The notes under the pieces: model-generated
The model's database searches: none
Seen by the model: the letters and a program-made list of their open reading frames with translations, nothing else
Told to the model about the DNA's origin: nothing
Shown: positions 23,053 through 36,007 of the stretch, piece after piece
How positions within the stretch are numbered: the stretch's first letter is position 1
Layout: every line of letters starts with the position of its first letter
Assembly: GCF_954871325.1 (NCBI RefSeq)
Contig: NC_088778.1
Coordinates: 7,721,743-7,785,742 of the forward strand
Length of the DNA stretch: 64,000 bases
Source of the DNA: Gordionus sp. m RMFG-2023
Lineage: Eukaryota; Nematomorpha; Gordioida; Chordodea; Parachordodidae
Direction of reading: 5' to 3'
Made by a program: the position numbers and the translations under genes

Positions 23053-25101
23053 AGCATTTTTTGAGACTATATCAACCATAGTTAATCCTACATACATAGT
23101 TATTCAGCTAATAAGGCATCATAAGATATTTTAACATCTTCATGATGAAAATCTAACAAATATTTTTTTCCCTATCACCATCTGAAAAAGATTGAGAAAG
23201 CTTTTGTGGATGTAATATTTGCAGATGGTGAGTGCTGCATGATAAATTAAAAACCATTCATTTATTTATAAATGTATCTGTATCTAAGATATACTCTTCT
23301 ATTATCCTATATTAATGTTTTAACGAAGAGTTTGCCTTGCTGCAAGTCGAGGGAAACAAATATTAAACACCTATAGCTCTGCTTTTGACTCAACAATACA
23401 CAAAATACTAAATTCTTCATCAACATTAGCCCTAATTTCCTTGAGTTCTAATAAAATGCTCTTCGCTTTTCTCATCTTCTTAATCAAGTCAATGTCATGA
23501 TATAATTAATATTTAAATTTTTTTAATTTGCTCGGTCTTATATGGGTTTTGTGGGAAAAAATTATTTTTAGGCCTAGATCAAGTTTGTTGATTAAACCCG
23601 ACCCGAATTTTTTAATATGAAATACTATTCTATGGCCCACGCCAGTCTGGTTAGGGTCCTGGGCAGGGTCTGCCATTTCCCTTTATAAAGATAGGGGGTC
23701 GTTTTTTTTATGTCATTAGATTTAGCGGCTATGAAATTAAAGGAATGATTTAGTGATATAACACAAACAGATTTTTTTATTTTACTCCAGAGGGGATTAG
23801 ATGAAAATATCTGTATAAAAAGTTATATTAAAGACTTTTGAAAATGATGGACTAAATCTAATAGTATCATTTCCATAATTGCTGATTTATTATAACGATA
23901 TTTAGCTTCTAGCCGTAGTGAATGTATGAAGATGATATCGTTAATTGAACTAACCATAGTTTTATATTACCTCACAATTTAATTATATAATTTATCTGGC
24001 ATTTAGAATTTATCAACGTTATATAAATAACTGTTAACTATTCCATCGACAGACAACAGAAAGGGTTAGAAAAGTTAAAATTTGAGAAACAGCTGTTTAA
24101 AATATCTAAAAAGAAATAATAAAAAAAAAGAGAAATCATGGAGTAAAAGTTTTGATTTATTTGATATGTTGGTAGAATTATATTTTTTAATTTGCAGCTT
24201 CTTCGATAAGCACCCATTTTCTGATATACCCTGGCAATAAGAAAATTTAAAGGCGGGCTCAGTTTGAGAATAGACTTTTTAAAAGTTTGAGTATAATGTT
24301 TAAAATTCTCAATCTCTGTAGGCCTCTGCTTTCTATACAAATGCATTACATCCATTTATTCTTAATCAGAACTATTTGTAAAGAGATTACTAAAGATTGA
24401 AGGAAGCGTCTTGTAAAAATAATTTAAAAAATAAGAGGAGAAATGTTAGAATCTCTTCACAAAGGAATAGAATTAATAAATAAAGTTTGAAAAATTATTT
24501 ATAGAAATAAAAATATTTTTACATATATGAATATTAGAATTCATAATCATGTAATCTGATAAATTACACCATTATGTAAACAGTAAAAATAAAATGCAAA
24601 ATGTCGCATTCTTCCTTTGTTGCTTTGAACAACAGTTCAGTAAATAAATTTTTAGGGTCAATCTCATTTAACAACTTTAGCTTAGAACTCTTAAGAATTC
24701 AGTTTTACATTAGCTAAAGGTGAACATTAACTCAATCACTTCACATAAATATGCAAGAAGCCACAAAGAACTCCAATGCAACAGAAGCAGTAAGCAGCTC
24801 CATAACACCCCCCCCCCCCCAATATTTACAGATTAGAGAAGACCTGGAGTTACTAGATTGCCATGGGAGGATTTCAAGTTCATAATATTGGATTTTTCTT
24901 GAATCGGCCTTCTGGCTCCATCAATTTAAACAAAGATCTACTAGCCACAGAAAGATTGAAATGTGAAAAATATCGGAACAATGTCATTTCTTTTTCTCAT
25001 TATGACCAGACTAGTAACCTTTATCTCAAACTTAAGACTTAACAAAAAAAACTTGGTAGATTTATCTCGGTCATTCCAATTCATTCTTATTTCAGCTATT
25101 C

Positions 25102-25253
25102 TATTCGCGATAAATTAAAAATAAAATGATAACTATTATCATGATAAATCAAATGATAACGAAAAACAATCAAACGAGATGATGATAAGTTGACGATGAC
25201 GATGACGATAACAACAAGATGGACAATCAGGAATCGTAACGCTAAACTTAGTA
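25102..25253. repeat. 150-bp direct repeat, copy 1
   Basis: This segment, centred on CAAACGAGATGATGATAAGT and GACGATGACGATGACGATAA, recurs about 850 bp downstream (25955-26112) in the same orientation with moderate divergence. Neither copy has recognisable terminal repeats or coding content. They could be a segmental duplication or two copies of an unnamed dispersed repeat. Confidence 0.7.
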
Positions 25254-25954
25254 AGACCCCCCCCCCCACCCACTAAAACAAAGGAGGGAATGTTATATAT
25301 AAATATATTTAAGTTTTATTCCTCATTGCATGATTGAAAACATTTTAGTTTCATTTATATTAGTATTGCGTTACAATTTATATTTCTTCTTATTTTGTCA
25401 CCTAACTTAAATTCATTCTTGAATAAAGTATATTTTTGTTTTATTTTATTTTTGTTATGCACATTTTTAAAATGATTTATTTTAACCTATTTTAATTTTT
25501 GACAAAAAGAGATATATAAGGTATGTTTTTATTAGATAGTAATGTATTATTTATGATCCAGTGATACATTATTTATTATTCAATAGTGACATGTTATTAA
25601 TTCATTATATATATTTAAAATATGATTTATGATGCATATGATACTTTTGATATTAATGGAATGCCAATAAATTCACTGAAGACATTACTTGATTTACATT
25701 CAATTTCATACAGTCAAATCACCACTAATTCTCTCTGAGATATTCTCATGAGTATCATTTGAATGAGGAGGATGATTAGCTTTTAACTCTATGTTTATAT
25801 TAGTTCAATCTATAAAGAATCTATGGTTGAATCTCATTAGTTAAACCTCCTAATAAAAACATTTTTCGCTATTTTAATTAAACTATTAGAAATTTTCATT
25901 ACCAAATAAATTTTAATTATAATTCATAGTAAGTAAAAACTTATTTATTCTATT

Positions 25955-26112
25955 CTTGATAAATTAAAAATAATAATGATAACTATTATAATGATAATTA
26001 CAACATCAAATCACAACGAAAAATAATCAAACGAGATGATGACAAGTTGACGATGACAATAAACAACAAGACGGACCAACAGGACAATAATCGTAACGCC
26101 AAACTTAGCATT
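25955..26112. repeat. 150-bp direct repeat, copy 2
   Basis: The second copy of the segment at 25102-25253. It keeps CAAACGAGATGATGACAAGT and AATCGTAACGCCAAACTTAG but lacks one GATGAC triplet pair present in copy 1. It lies about 380 bp upstream of family paralogue 2. Confidence 0.7.
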
Positions 26113-26490
26113 TTTTTTAGAAAAAATTAACACCTCCGATTTAATTTTTATCCATTATCAGGTTTCACAGGTATTTGAGGTTTTTTCCTATCTTATTAAT
26201 ACAGGAAATTATAAAATATTCTAAACGACAGATTAAAATTTGGGGGAAAAAATATATTATAAATTTACAGATAAATTTAAAAAATTTATTTAAGATAAGA
26301 AGTGTATAAATTTATTAAAATTTTCGTTTAAAATTTTTTTTTGATTTTGGTTAATTTATCTATTATCACCTTTTTCTAATCTTTTCTGAATAAAAAATTA
26401 AGAAAATTAATAATGATAATAACAGTATATATATAGCGTTTTATATATAAATTATTTTAGATTTAACATTTTTACTTTCTATTAAAAACC

Positions 26491-29149
26491 ATGACGGCTA
26501 GTTTTTTGTTCTCAATTTTAATATTAGCAAGTTTTAAGATTACAGGTAATTTACTTTTTCTATTTGAATATTTTTCTTTCTTTCTTTGCATAATATTTAT
26601 ATATAGGTAGCTATCACCCTTTTTTGAACATCGTATTTTGAATCAGTTTTATATAGTATAGACTTCTTCTTAGTGTTGTTAAATGGCTCGATTTGAGCCA
26701 ATTTTTAAAAATGGAAATATTTTAACCAGGAAAAGACTTCCTATGACTCAAAATTTCTCTAATAGATGTATAAACCTAAGTCCGATCTATAAGCAAAATC
26801 TTCAGGCGTGTATAATATTTTTGAGGATAAAATATTGAGATGTAAATTTTTTAAAAAATCGACTCAAATCGAGACGGTAACAACATTACTTCTTCTATTC
26901 CTCCATTATTGTTTATCTATAAAATTCTTTACTATATTAATTACTCCCATCTCAACATCCTCATCTAGAGAGTAGTCTAATGTTTTATAAATGAATGTAG
27001 CATAAGTGTAGCCAGGATTTAGATGGGGGGGGGGGTACTATTAAATGGGGTTTTCCACATAAATTTTATTGAAGATCTTTAGGCCCATTTATTGTAGGCC
27101 TTTGGATATAGATTTATAAAAATTATTTAGGTTTTTCCTTACTATATTTTAAAAAGTTATTAATTTTACTAATTTTTCTTTCAAATTTTTTTTAATCGAG
27201 TTAATATACATTTTTTGGAAGATAGGGAGTAAGGGGGAATTTTTTATTATCTCAAATGATATTTACGAGAACACACAAATTTACAAAGGGAAAAATTCCC
27301 CCTTGCTCTCCCCCCTGCCCTATGAAATGTAATATTCAAAAAATATATTCGAATCATTTGCCACTTAAAAATGCCTAATTTATCAACTTTTTTCTCATGC
27401 AAAACATTTTAATCTAACACAATTCCAATCGATTTTCTGCTGATTGAAACCCTTTTTTTTTATTATTCTAAATTGTTTCTTACTAATATCTAAAATTAAT
27501 CTCAACATCCTTATCCCGATAGTAACCTAATATTATATTAAATGAACTAATAAAGTATATTAACTCAAAAAAAATTAGAGTGATGGTTTTAGAAAGTATT
27601 TAAACGAAATAAGTTTCTGTTAGTATTTAGGTTTAAACCAAATAAAATTTTTACCACTTTATCATTTTATTAATTTATATTATTTAGAAAGTCATAATAA
27701 AAACCATCACGTCAAAGAACCTGACCACGATCATTTCGGCAAAGGTATAAATCCTTTGGCAGATTTTGACGAGGAAAGACATAACAAAATATTGGGTAAA
27801 CCGAATAGATTTCATGACACAAGCCCGGAAGAGAATGATTTAAATAGCTTTTGGGATGAACTTGATGATTTAAATGACCTTGAAGAAGAAAGTCATGGGA
27901 ACGATGATAAAGAGAGAAATGTTAATAAAATATTTATTTTGATTTATATATTTAGGAACGATATTGTATATTAATATGGACAAATTAGAAGAAATTATCT
28001 TCAATATGCTGACAAACGTTTTTATTTGTGCGATAAAAAGCTTATTTTTGAGACTTATATCACTTTAAAAAACAACATACATGTTAATAAATTTTTTATG
28101 ATGGAAATTTTACTTATAGATTTGCTAATAATCCCTACAATGGATAAATTTTAAAAAATAAAGGATTTTTTAGGCTTATATTCTAATATCCATCTTAAAC
28201 AGCTTAAATGGCTCCTATTCATAAATAATTTTCCATCACAGATAATTTATTCAATCGTATGTTCATTTTAAAAATATACCGCAAGTGATACATACCTCAA
28301 AAATCTAAATTACGCTTTTTATCGTATGAAGGAAAACTTTTATCAAGAAAGGGAAAGGGGGTTCCAATATTATTGAGTTATTATTATAAAATTTAAAAGG
28401 GTTAATTATTCTAAAACAAAATGCCTTTTATATGAATTTTAGGCAAGATTTAGTAAAAGCAGGAAAGGCATCAAATGTACATATAATATCCAATATATTT
28501 GCGGTAACAGAGGGAAACGATTTAGGGGCCTTCCTGGATGCCGGTAATATTAAAAACTTTCTGAATATTTTCGAAACTATTTAATATATATCTAATATCT
28601 AGAAAATTCGTAGATTGTGACAATCGTGATAAACGAGTTTTCAAATGCGGACTTGGCAAAGTCTTTCACCAGGCATTTCAGTCATGCAGAAAATTTAATC
28701 GTAAGTTCAAATGTCCTTGTTACATATATAGATTAACTACAACTCTTAAAATGAACAATTTAACTACACCATCCATCATTACTACTACCATACAAACTAC
28801 ACCATCCATCATTAATACCACCATACAAACTACACCATCCATTACTACCACCATACAAACTACACCATCCATTACTACCACCATACAAACTACACCATCC
28901 ATTACTACCATTCAGACATCACCATCCAATAGTACTATATTACAAACTAATTCAACTGTTACTCAGCAAAATACTACTTCTGCCACTATACCATCTTCAA
29001 ACGTGACAACTCAAATCTCTACCGGGAGCACTTCAATTCTGACTCTATCCACGAATGTAACGACACTTTCTAGTTCTCAAACAAACTTAACTACGGCGCC
29101 AATAAATATTACTAGACAAGCTAACGTGACAACTTCTATAATACCATAA
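26491..29149 (+). CDS. secreted CBM14-like protein with acidic and Thr-rich regions, paralogue 2
   Basis: Four exons, 26491-26545, 27688-27920, 28443-28543 and 28603-29149, give 311 residues; intron phases 1, 0, 2. Residues 1-18 are a signal peptide (MTASFLFSILILASFKIT). Residues 19-96 are His/Asp/Glu-rich, carrying NSFWDELDDLNDLEEE. Cysteines at 108, 116, 129, 135, 145, 158, 167 and 169 keep exactly the spacing of paralogue 1, with GLGKVF where CBM14 proteins often have PGLVF. The tail from about 180 is almost pure Thr/Ser/Ile/Pro/Gln; a 30-bp repeat encodes about five copies of a TTPSITTTIQ unit, followed by N-x-T/S sequons. Intron 1 has swollen to 1142 bp by two MITE insertions. The second intron opens GTTAAT. 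A likely extracellular matrix or mucus component. Confidence 0.85.
26663..26896. mobile_element. palindromic hAT-type MITE, TAGTGTTG family, copy in paralogue 2 intron 1
   Basis: The element is 26671-26888 (218 bp). It starts TAGTGTTGTTAAATGGCTCG and ends GGTAACAACATTA. The flanks are the perfect 8-bp duplication CTTCTTCT (26663-26670, 26889-26896). Long inverted arms of about 80 bp (GGCTCGATTTGAGCC on one side, GACTCAAATCGAGAC on the other) would fold into a hairpin. It sits in an intron of a family gene. Four other copies are in the window. Confidence 0.85.
26993..27332. mobile_element. G-run MITE in paralogue 2 intron 1
   Basis: The proposed element is 27001-27324, starting CATAAGTGTAGCCAGGATTT followed by an 11-G run. 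It ends with a C-rich tract and CCTATG. The flanks GAATGTAG and AAATGTAA match at 6 of 8 positions, a decayed hAT-like duplication. The TGTAGCCAGGAT then G-run pattern is a common hAT-like terminus. No coding capacity. Confidence 0.5.
28759..28918 (+). repeat. 30-bp coding minisatellite in paralogue 2
   Basis: A unit of about 30 bp (ACCATCCATTACTACCACCA then TACAAACTAC) repeats five to six times in frame, encoding the TTPSITTTIQ repeats of the mucin-like tail. Copies differ by small changes and one shortened unit at the 3' end. Such arrays change length easily, so tail length probably varies between individuals. Confidence 0.85.
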
Positions 29150-30573
29150 AACCATAAAAAATTTATAATTAATTTTTTTTATTTATATAATTTAAATTTA
29201 TAAATTTACATTAAATATATGGTATTTATAATTTTTTGTAATTTATATCACATGATAAGTATATCTAAATAAATTATTCAATATTTATTTTCTTCTTGAA
29301 TTTTTAAATATTCTTTTAATTTTCAATTTTTTTAAAATAATATGTTTTTTTATAATTATTATTTCTAATATTTATAATATCGATATTGTAATTTTTAATT
29401 TAAACTTATCTATGTGATTAAAATAAAATATTTTGGCGTTAATCCTTAATTTAAACTTTTTATAATGAATGGCACTTGTAACGTTATAAACGACTACTGC
29501 AGTCAAAGACATGTAATACTTGACTGATCAGGAGACATTATTGAATACAAATCATCTGGTGATGCCATTTTGTGTTATATCGTTTTTTTAAATTGTTAAA
29601 TCAGAACTGATTTTTAAAAATTTTAGTGTAAATTGTTTATTGAGACACCAAAATGGCACACCACAAGCGTTTGTATTGATACACATTAATTAAATTATAT
29701 GACACTTGTTGTTAAGATGACTGAGATTCATAAATAATAGAATGACGGAAATTCGAAAGTTTTACATCTGCATTAGGTCTTGAGTCACTATGTTTCTGAG
29801 GTCGAAATTTACAATTCTGTAGGTGAGTAGTGATTAGACATTTTTTTTATAGTAAAAAAAATATTTTTTGAACAAAAATGAGAATACATGAATCGCTATT
29901 CACTTATCGTAAATTCAAATAGAGCATTAAGGCCATGCCCTAGGTCGATGTATTACCATACGAATCTGCTAGCTGCAACATTAATCAAGAAGATATATAA
30001 GTTAGAACCACTTCCATGATTTGAGTTATTATATATAAAAAAATCATTTTACCCTTAACAACTATAAGGCCATGGGGAAATTTTTTGCATATTTAACATC
30101 CCTCCACAAAAAATAAAAGTTAACAATTTATCAAACATATTAAGCAAAATATCGATAAAATATATCAAAAAAAATACAAAAAACTTCAAAGCTAGTATTT
30201 TTGAAACAAATTTAGCAAAATAACGTAATTATTTTTTTTTGTATTGATTAAAAATATTAAAAAGATTTTCAATATGCCTTAATATGCCTTAATATGCCTT
30301 TAAATCTATTTTGGTGCATAACATTGGTTTATCGAACACTAACCTCTATAAATGCAATCTTAGTCCTTGCAAGATTTTCCCAGAGCTGCTTAAATCTGAT
30401 TTATTTTATACCTTTCTAGGTAAGCTAGAAAGATGGGATCAAGTTCCCATATATTTATAATCTGCAGAATCAATTATATAAGTTCAAAAACTCAAAGATA
30501 AATTAGCTCATAAAAAAGACAAAAAAACATTTGAGATGAACAAAAATCAATTCTTCTCGCTCGCCAATAGTGG
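29150..30573. other. AT-rich spacer
   Basis: Downstream region of paralogue 2, with AATAAA near 29265. Three tandem copies of AATATGCCTT lie at about 30271-30300. No gene is recognised. Confidence 0.4.
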
Positions 30574-31769
30574 GTTCCTTATAGTGATGTTAAAAGTTAC
30601 TTTTGAAACATAACTAGTTACAGTTACTAGTTACATTGGCAAAAACATAACTAGTTACAGTTACTAGTTACATTTTTACAAAAGTAACTAGTTATTAGTT
30701 ACAGTTATTTTCAAAAGTAACTAGTTACTTACTTTATACATCATTCATAGCGCATTATTTATTTATTGAATGCATTTATTTAATATAAAAAAAATTAGGA
30801 TAAACAAAGTATAATCAGTTATTTAAAATAATATACAATTTATTTATATAAAAAAATATCGCAAAATTGAATATTTACATCGAATATAAAAATATATATT
30901 TGCAATGAAAAAAAAAACATATTTTTCATAAAAATTAGAATCTAATAAATGTTTATTTGCTTTTAACAACAAATTAATTTCAAGGTTATTATCTAGGAGA
31001 CGTGCTCGTTTATCTCCAAAAATGAGCTTACCTAGACTGAACAAGCGCTCTACGGGAGCACTTGATGTTAGAACAACATTATATTTAATAAAGAGTAATT
31101 TTAACTTTGGAAAATCGTTATATAAAGAAAAAGTGTTGTTACTTGTTAGATATGATAGAATTTTCTATAAGTTCATTATCCAGAATATTTTGGCACTTAA
31201 GGTCAAAAAATCCAACTACATCAAGTGATGTTGTAATCATTTTTTTAAATTTGAGTAATGTGCTTATGCTTTTGTTAGACTTGGTTCTTGTAAGTAATGA
31301 TTAATAATTTAATATTAAATTCTAAAATAATCTATCTTTGTTTTTCCTTATACTAAATTAAAATTTATTTTTATTACGTATGATATGAAGTTCCAATGCT
31401 TGTTACTTGACGGGAAAAAATATATTGTGCTACATTTGTTACTTAAATTTGCTTACAAAATTATGAAGCCCAGCAGCAATGTAACAATTTAAGAAAATAA
31501 AATCAATTTGAACGGGAAATTATAACAATCAGACATTTTCACAAAATTTTAAATTAATAAATTTAATTTAAAAAATAAATTTAATTTAAAATTAATTTAT
31601 CACAACATATTAAAAATAAAATTAATTATTTAAATATATCTTTAAAAGTAACTAGTTACTTTGTTACTTTTGGTAGTTACATTTCAAAAATTATAACTAG
31701 TTACAGTTATTTTTTAGCCAACAGGTAACTAGTTACGTAACTAGTTACCTTAACATCACTAGTTCCTTA
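30574..31769 (-). mobile_element. hAT transposon with transposase C-terminal remnant
   Basis: The element is 30582-31761 (1180 bp). The ends are TAGTGATGTTAAAAG and, inverted, TAGTGATGTTAAGG. The perfect 8-bp duplication GTTCCTTA lies at 30574-30581 and 31762-31769. Both subterminal regions carry many copies of GTAACTAGTTAC, itself a palindrome. On the minus strand about 31085-30920 encodes SSAPVERLFSLGKLI and then RARLLDNNLEINLLL, which is the hAT C-terminal dimerisation region. The rest of the transposase is deleted. Confidence 0.88.
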
Positions 31770-33019
31770 CCCTATAAATTTTTTTTTATAGGATATAATG
31801 GTAAATGAAATGCATGCTCGTAGAACACAGCCAAATTAAGTGCCTATATAAGATAGGAGTGAAGTTTTTCGGGTGAAGGGGAATGAAAATCACTCAGCTA
31901 TTTATCAAGATTCTTTTTAAGAATCATATTTAATTTGTAAGCAATTGAGATTTAATATCAAATTTCAAGGGTGGAATAAATATAACATCAACATATTATG
32001 AGATCAATTTCTCTAAGGTATGTTCGAATTAGAGGGTGTATTCGAAAAAACTTTCAATAAAAAATAAGGGTTTACCCATTTGGAAACATGTTCAATTGTA
32101 TTTGACCATTTTGGTGTAGCCATCAAAGATATAGGCAATATTCCTTATGACTCATTCTTCTAAGTGGCTTCTAACTAAACCACTCTTAGACACTTGGAGA
32201 TCTCAAACTGTCACCTTTCATTATAATTACTCACCTCATAATATTTATAACGTAAGTTATTCAATATTTTCTTATTGAATATTTTATAACGTATATTCAA
32301 TATTTTCTTATTGACTGCTGTACTTCCAATTTTTTGTCAATGAAAAATAGAAAAAAACAATATTTAGTTTTAATGGGATATTTAAAAAAATAAAATAAAC
32401 TTATCTCTTAATTTGTTTATGTTAAAATTTAAAAATCAAAATCATTTGTTTTTTTATATTATTTTAATTTATTTTTACAAATCTACACTAAAAATAGCAA
32501 AAAAAAATTTCCGAATGCCTAGCTATTCTTTTTATTTCAAAAAATATTGGCCCTCCCAAATGAACAATCCCCCACACCCCACTCCGAGCTTGGAAGTTCT
32601 TGAAAACATGCCTAGCATAATTTAATATAAATATAATGTTTTGCACTTTTTTAAATATATTAAGATATATAAAATATTGGGTATCGTTTTTATTACTTAA
32701 TCAAAATTATATAAAGTGAAGATGAATTTTTTTTTAAATCAAGGTTTGTATATAAAATTTTTGAAGAATAGAAAGATAACAAATAAAACCTAAAAATAAT
32801 TAAAATTTTATGAACAAATTTTTTAAATAAAAAACGTGAAAATTAAAAGTAGTTAAAGAATTATAAATATGATAAGAATATCGAATTGAAGAAAATGCCT
32901 AAAATAAATTTTTTTTAAAAATGGCGATGGTATAAAATTACGTGTACATGATCTATAAAGCTTTTGCCTCTATCGCTGAAGATTCAACAGGGTGGCGCAT
33001 AGGTATTTCTCATCTCCAT
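31770..33019. other. AT-rich spacer
   Basis: No gene, RNA or element end recognised between two hAT insertions. Confidence 0.4.
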
Positions 33020-34929
33020 CTAAATGGCAGGGTTGGGCAGTATCGCGGATATTTGTATCTAAGATACAAGTATCTTTTTTTAAATTTTGGAAAGTATCTT
33101 ATATCCAGTATCTAAGATACATATTATTTTAAAGTATTTGTATCTTAACCAACTTTGTATTCAAAAAGATACAGAAACTTTAAAAAAAATTTATATTAGT
33201 TAATTTAAATAGTATTAAAATTTAAAATGATATTGTTTTAAAATTTATATGAAAAATTTAATCAGAATTTAGATATTTTAAGAAAATTTATGAGCAATTC
33301 GCTAACAATTAGAACTACCATATTTTATTTGAATCGATTTATATCTTTCTATTTTAAAATAATGGAAGAAGAAAATAGAATAATATGCTTATATTCATCT
33401 TCAGATGATTCTCCAACCGAAAAATATAACTATAAATTTAAATTAAGTATTTTAAATGGGAAATTTTTTCAAGTACTTGAACATGATCATAATAAAATTA
33501 CTGCAGAATTTAAAGAATGCCACAAATCTATAAGTGGTTTTGCGGACTCGTCATTAAATTTTGTCAAGCATCTAAAAATATAATATATAATTATATAATA
33601 AATCACATTTATAATCATATTCATTATCATTTCATATTCCCACATTCGTTGTCTGTGCCATACGATAAGTCTTATTGCCACAACAGATGTCGAGAAAGCT
33701 ATTAAGGATTCTCCTAACATTTCTAAAATTCATCATCCCGCAATAGCCAAATGTACTAAGCTATGGAATGCTAGTAATATGCCTACAACTGCAGAACTTA
33801 TCAAAGCAGTTTAAAAAAAACAATTAGTTACACCTTGCTGCACAAGATGAAATAGTATGTTTGATAGTCTTAGTAGTTTATTAAAATTTAAAGGCGAACT
33901 TCCTAAATTATGTCAAAAATTAGAATTTCCATTAAGAGATATTGAAATTCAATATTTAGAAGAATATTGCGATATAATGTCCCTATTGGCTATAACGATT
34001 GACTAAATACAAAGTGAAATCAACTGCTATTATGGAGAATCAGTTCCAATATTAAATGCCGTTAAAAAAAATTACAAATTTAATTCAAACTTACATTTTT
34101 GCAAACCATTAGCTATTACCGTAGAAAATTCTTTAAATAAAAAATTTAAAGATTTTGATAATAACTTTAAAAGCGCATTTTTGGCAACTATTTCTCATCC
34201 CTATTTTAAAAATAGTTGGATTGATGGTGAAAAAGAAAAAAAATACCTTCAGGATGTTAATACATGAAGCTTTAATTATTTTAAAAATAATATTGAAATT
34301 AATACGTCAACAAAATCTTCAATTGATGAAGATGATGATTACTTTTGTTTTAAAAAGTAGATATTGAATTACAGGTCCTAAATTATATGAAAGATGACAG
34401 ATGAAGTATAAATATGTTAAATAGTTATAAATATATAAAAGAAATATTTATTAAATATAACACAATATTACCCTTTTCTACCCCCGTTTAACGATTATTT
34501 AGCTTTGCTAATATGGTTAATAGACCAAATCGTCAAAGATTGAATCATAAATTATTAAATTAATAATATTAAAAAATAATGCTGAATTATTATTATTTAC
34601 TAATTATACAATCATTAAAAAAAATATCGCATTATCTTATATAATAAATTTGTTATTTTCTACAATTTATTTTAAATTTTTTTTATAAATTTATATTATA
34701 GATAAGAAAATAAAGCTTTATACATTTTGATTTTGACTATTTAAAGTTTTTTAAAAAAGTTTCTTGTATATTAGATAATTTTTTTTAAAAAAGATACAAG
34801 TATCTTATATCTTATATCATATTAAAATTTTTCTAAAGTATCCTGTATCTTAAATACAAAATTTTATAAAGTATTTGTATCTGTATCCTAATACAATTCT
34901 CTGAAAAATTGCCCAACCCTGCTAAATGG
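33020..34929 (+). mobile_element. hAT transposon with degenerate BED-type transposase
   Basis: The element is 33028-34921 (1894 bp). The ends are CAGGGTTGGGCAGTA and, inverted, CAGGGTTGGGCAATT, with the perfect 8-bp duplication CTAAATGG at 33020-33027 and 34922-34929. A frame at 33290-33583 encodes a BED-finger-like segment (ITAEFKECHKSISGF ... NFVKHLK) with the first cysteine changed. Further broken frames to about 34370 keep hAT-like pieces, including EYCDIMSLLAITID, CYYGESVPIL and AFLATISHPYFKNSW. Several stops and frame changes mean it no longer makes a transposase. It is the reference copy for the relics at 237, 11010 and 52770. Confidence 0.9.
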
Positions 34930-36007
34930 GATAAATTAATTTGAGCGAAAAAATTAAAAAATGAGCTCCCTACACATTTGTGGGCAAGCCGCACATGTAT
35001 CAACAACAGTCTGAGGACTTTTTATGCTATCATCCAAACTGATAGATCTATCTTATAATCTGTTTACTAAAAAAAATATTTATTAATAAGTCAAAAGATA
35101 AAAATAAAATTTTATTAATATAATTTTACTTCGCAAGATGTTATATAATTAAGAATTTAATTATGCATAATAATATAGTGTTTTAGAAAAAAGAATTGTG
35201 TTTGTGATTAGATATATTTTAATCTATTTCCCAAAATTTTGCGATTATTTAATGGTAGTACTCTAATAAATATCGAAGTTTGCAAGCTTTGATTGGAATG
35301 ACTAAGTAAGATAAAACTTGAAAAATGGAATCTTTGTTTGCTTAAAATGACATACATAGATTGACAAATTTTTAAAGGAGTTACCTGGCTACTTCTCTAA
35401 TATCCTTTTTGTCATAATGACTATTTTTTTAAATTGAACATTCGAAAAACCTAAAGCCATGGATTAGGACTTTTATTTAAAAAAAAATACAATTCTACCG
35501 TTAAGCCGGTCTAAATATTTTTCTAAAAGTTATTCTGGTTTAGAATCATTTCATAGAGTAGATTCCATTTTCTATAAATTTTTACAAGGTCTACTTGTTA
35601 AGTTTCAGTTTTTATATTTATTTTGTTTTCGAGCGGCTATGGGTGGCTGAGTCCTAAACTTGTTCAATAAGTTTCAAAACTGTTAAAAGTAAAGGAAGAC
35701 AAAAATCAAACATTTTAAGCTTATAAGAAACTCTAATATAATATTTCGATATTGGTATCTTCTAAAAGTTAATATAATGATATACAGATAATATTGGTTT
35801 TTATTCATCATAACGCTTTGGGCATTCTGACCTTCTAACGTATCCATGAGTATTAAGTTAAAGATAATGATGGCGGTGTTAAATATCACTCGGGTTTTCG
35901 GGTAAATTGATTTGGGATGGGGTTTATAATATATTGACATGGTTCTCAAATTAAAGTGAATAATTTTTTTCTTCTTCTTATGTTATTTACATTCTGGGTA
36001 TTCCGAG
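34930..36007. other. AT-rich spacer
   Basis: No gene recognised. A minus frame of 88 codons (35683-35949) shows no family features. Confidence 0.4.

Larger units (their letters stand above)
23053..26490. other. spacer between family paralogues 1 and 2
   Basis: About 3.4 kb. Around 23540-23690 there is a decayed GGCC-rich hAT-like fragment. C runs occur at 24808-24821 and 25258-25266. A pair of direct repeats is listed separately. A minus frame of 105 codons at 24038-24355 has no recognisable domain and is not called. Confidence 0.4.

Noticed and set aside
24038-24355. 105-codon minus-strand frame as a gene
   Set aside because: The first half has plausible coding texture but the second half is low-complexity. 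No family, signal or partner exon was found.
28720-28911. Minus-strand frame of Val/Met/Asp-rich repeats
   Set aside because: It is the antisense of the Thr-rich coding minisatellite of paralogue 2.
33487-33720. Minus-strand frame of 77 codons
   Set aside because: It lies antisense to the BED-finger region of the hAT element and has no features of its own.
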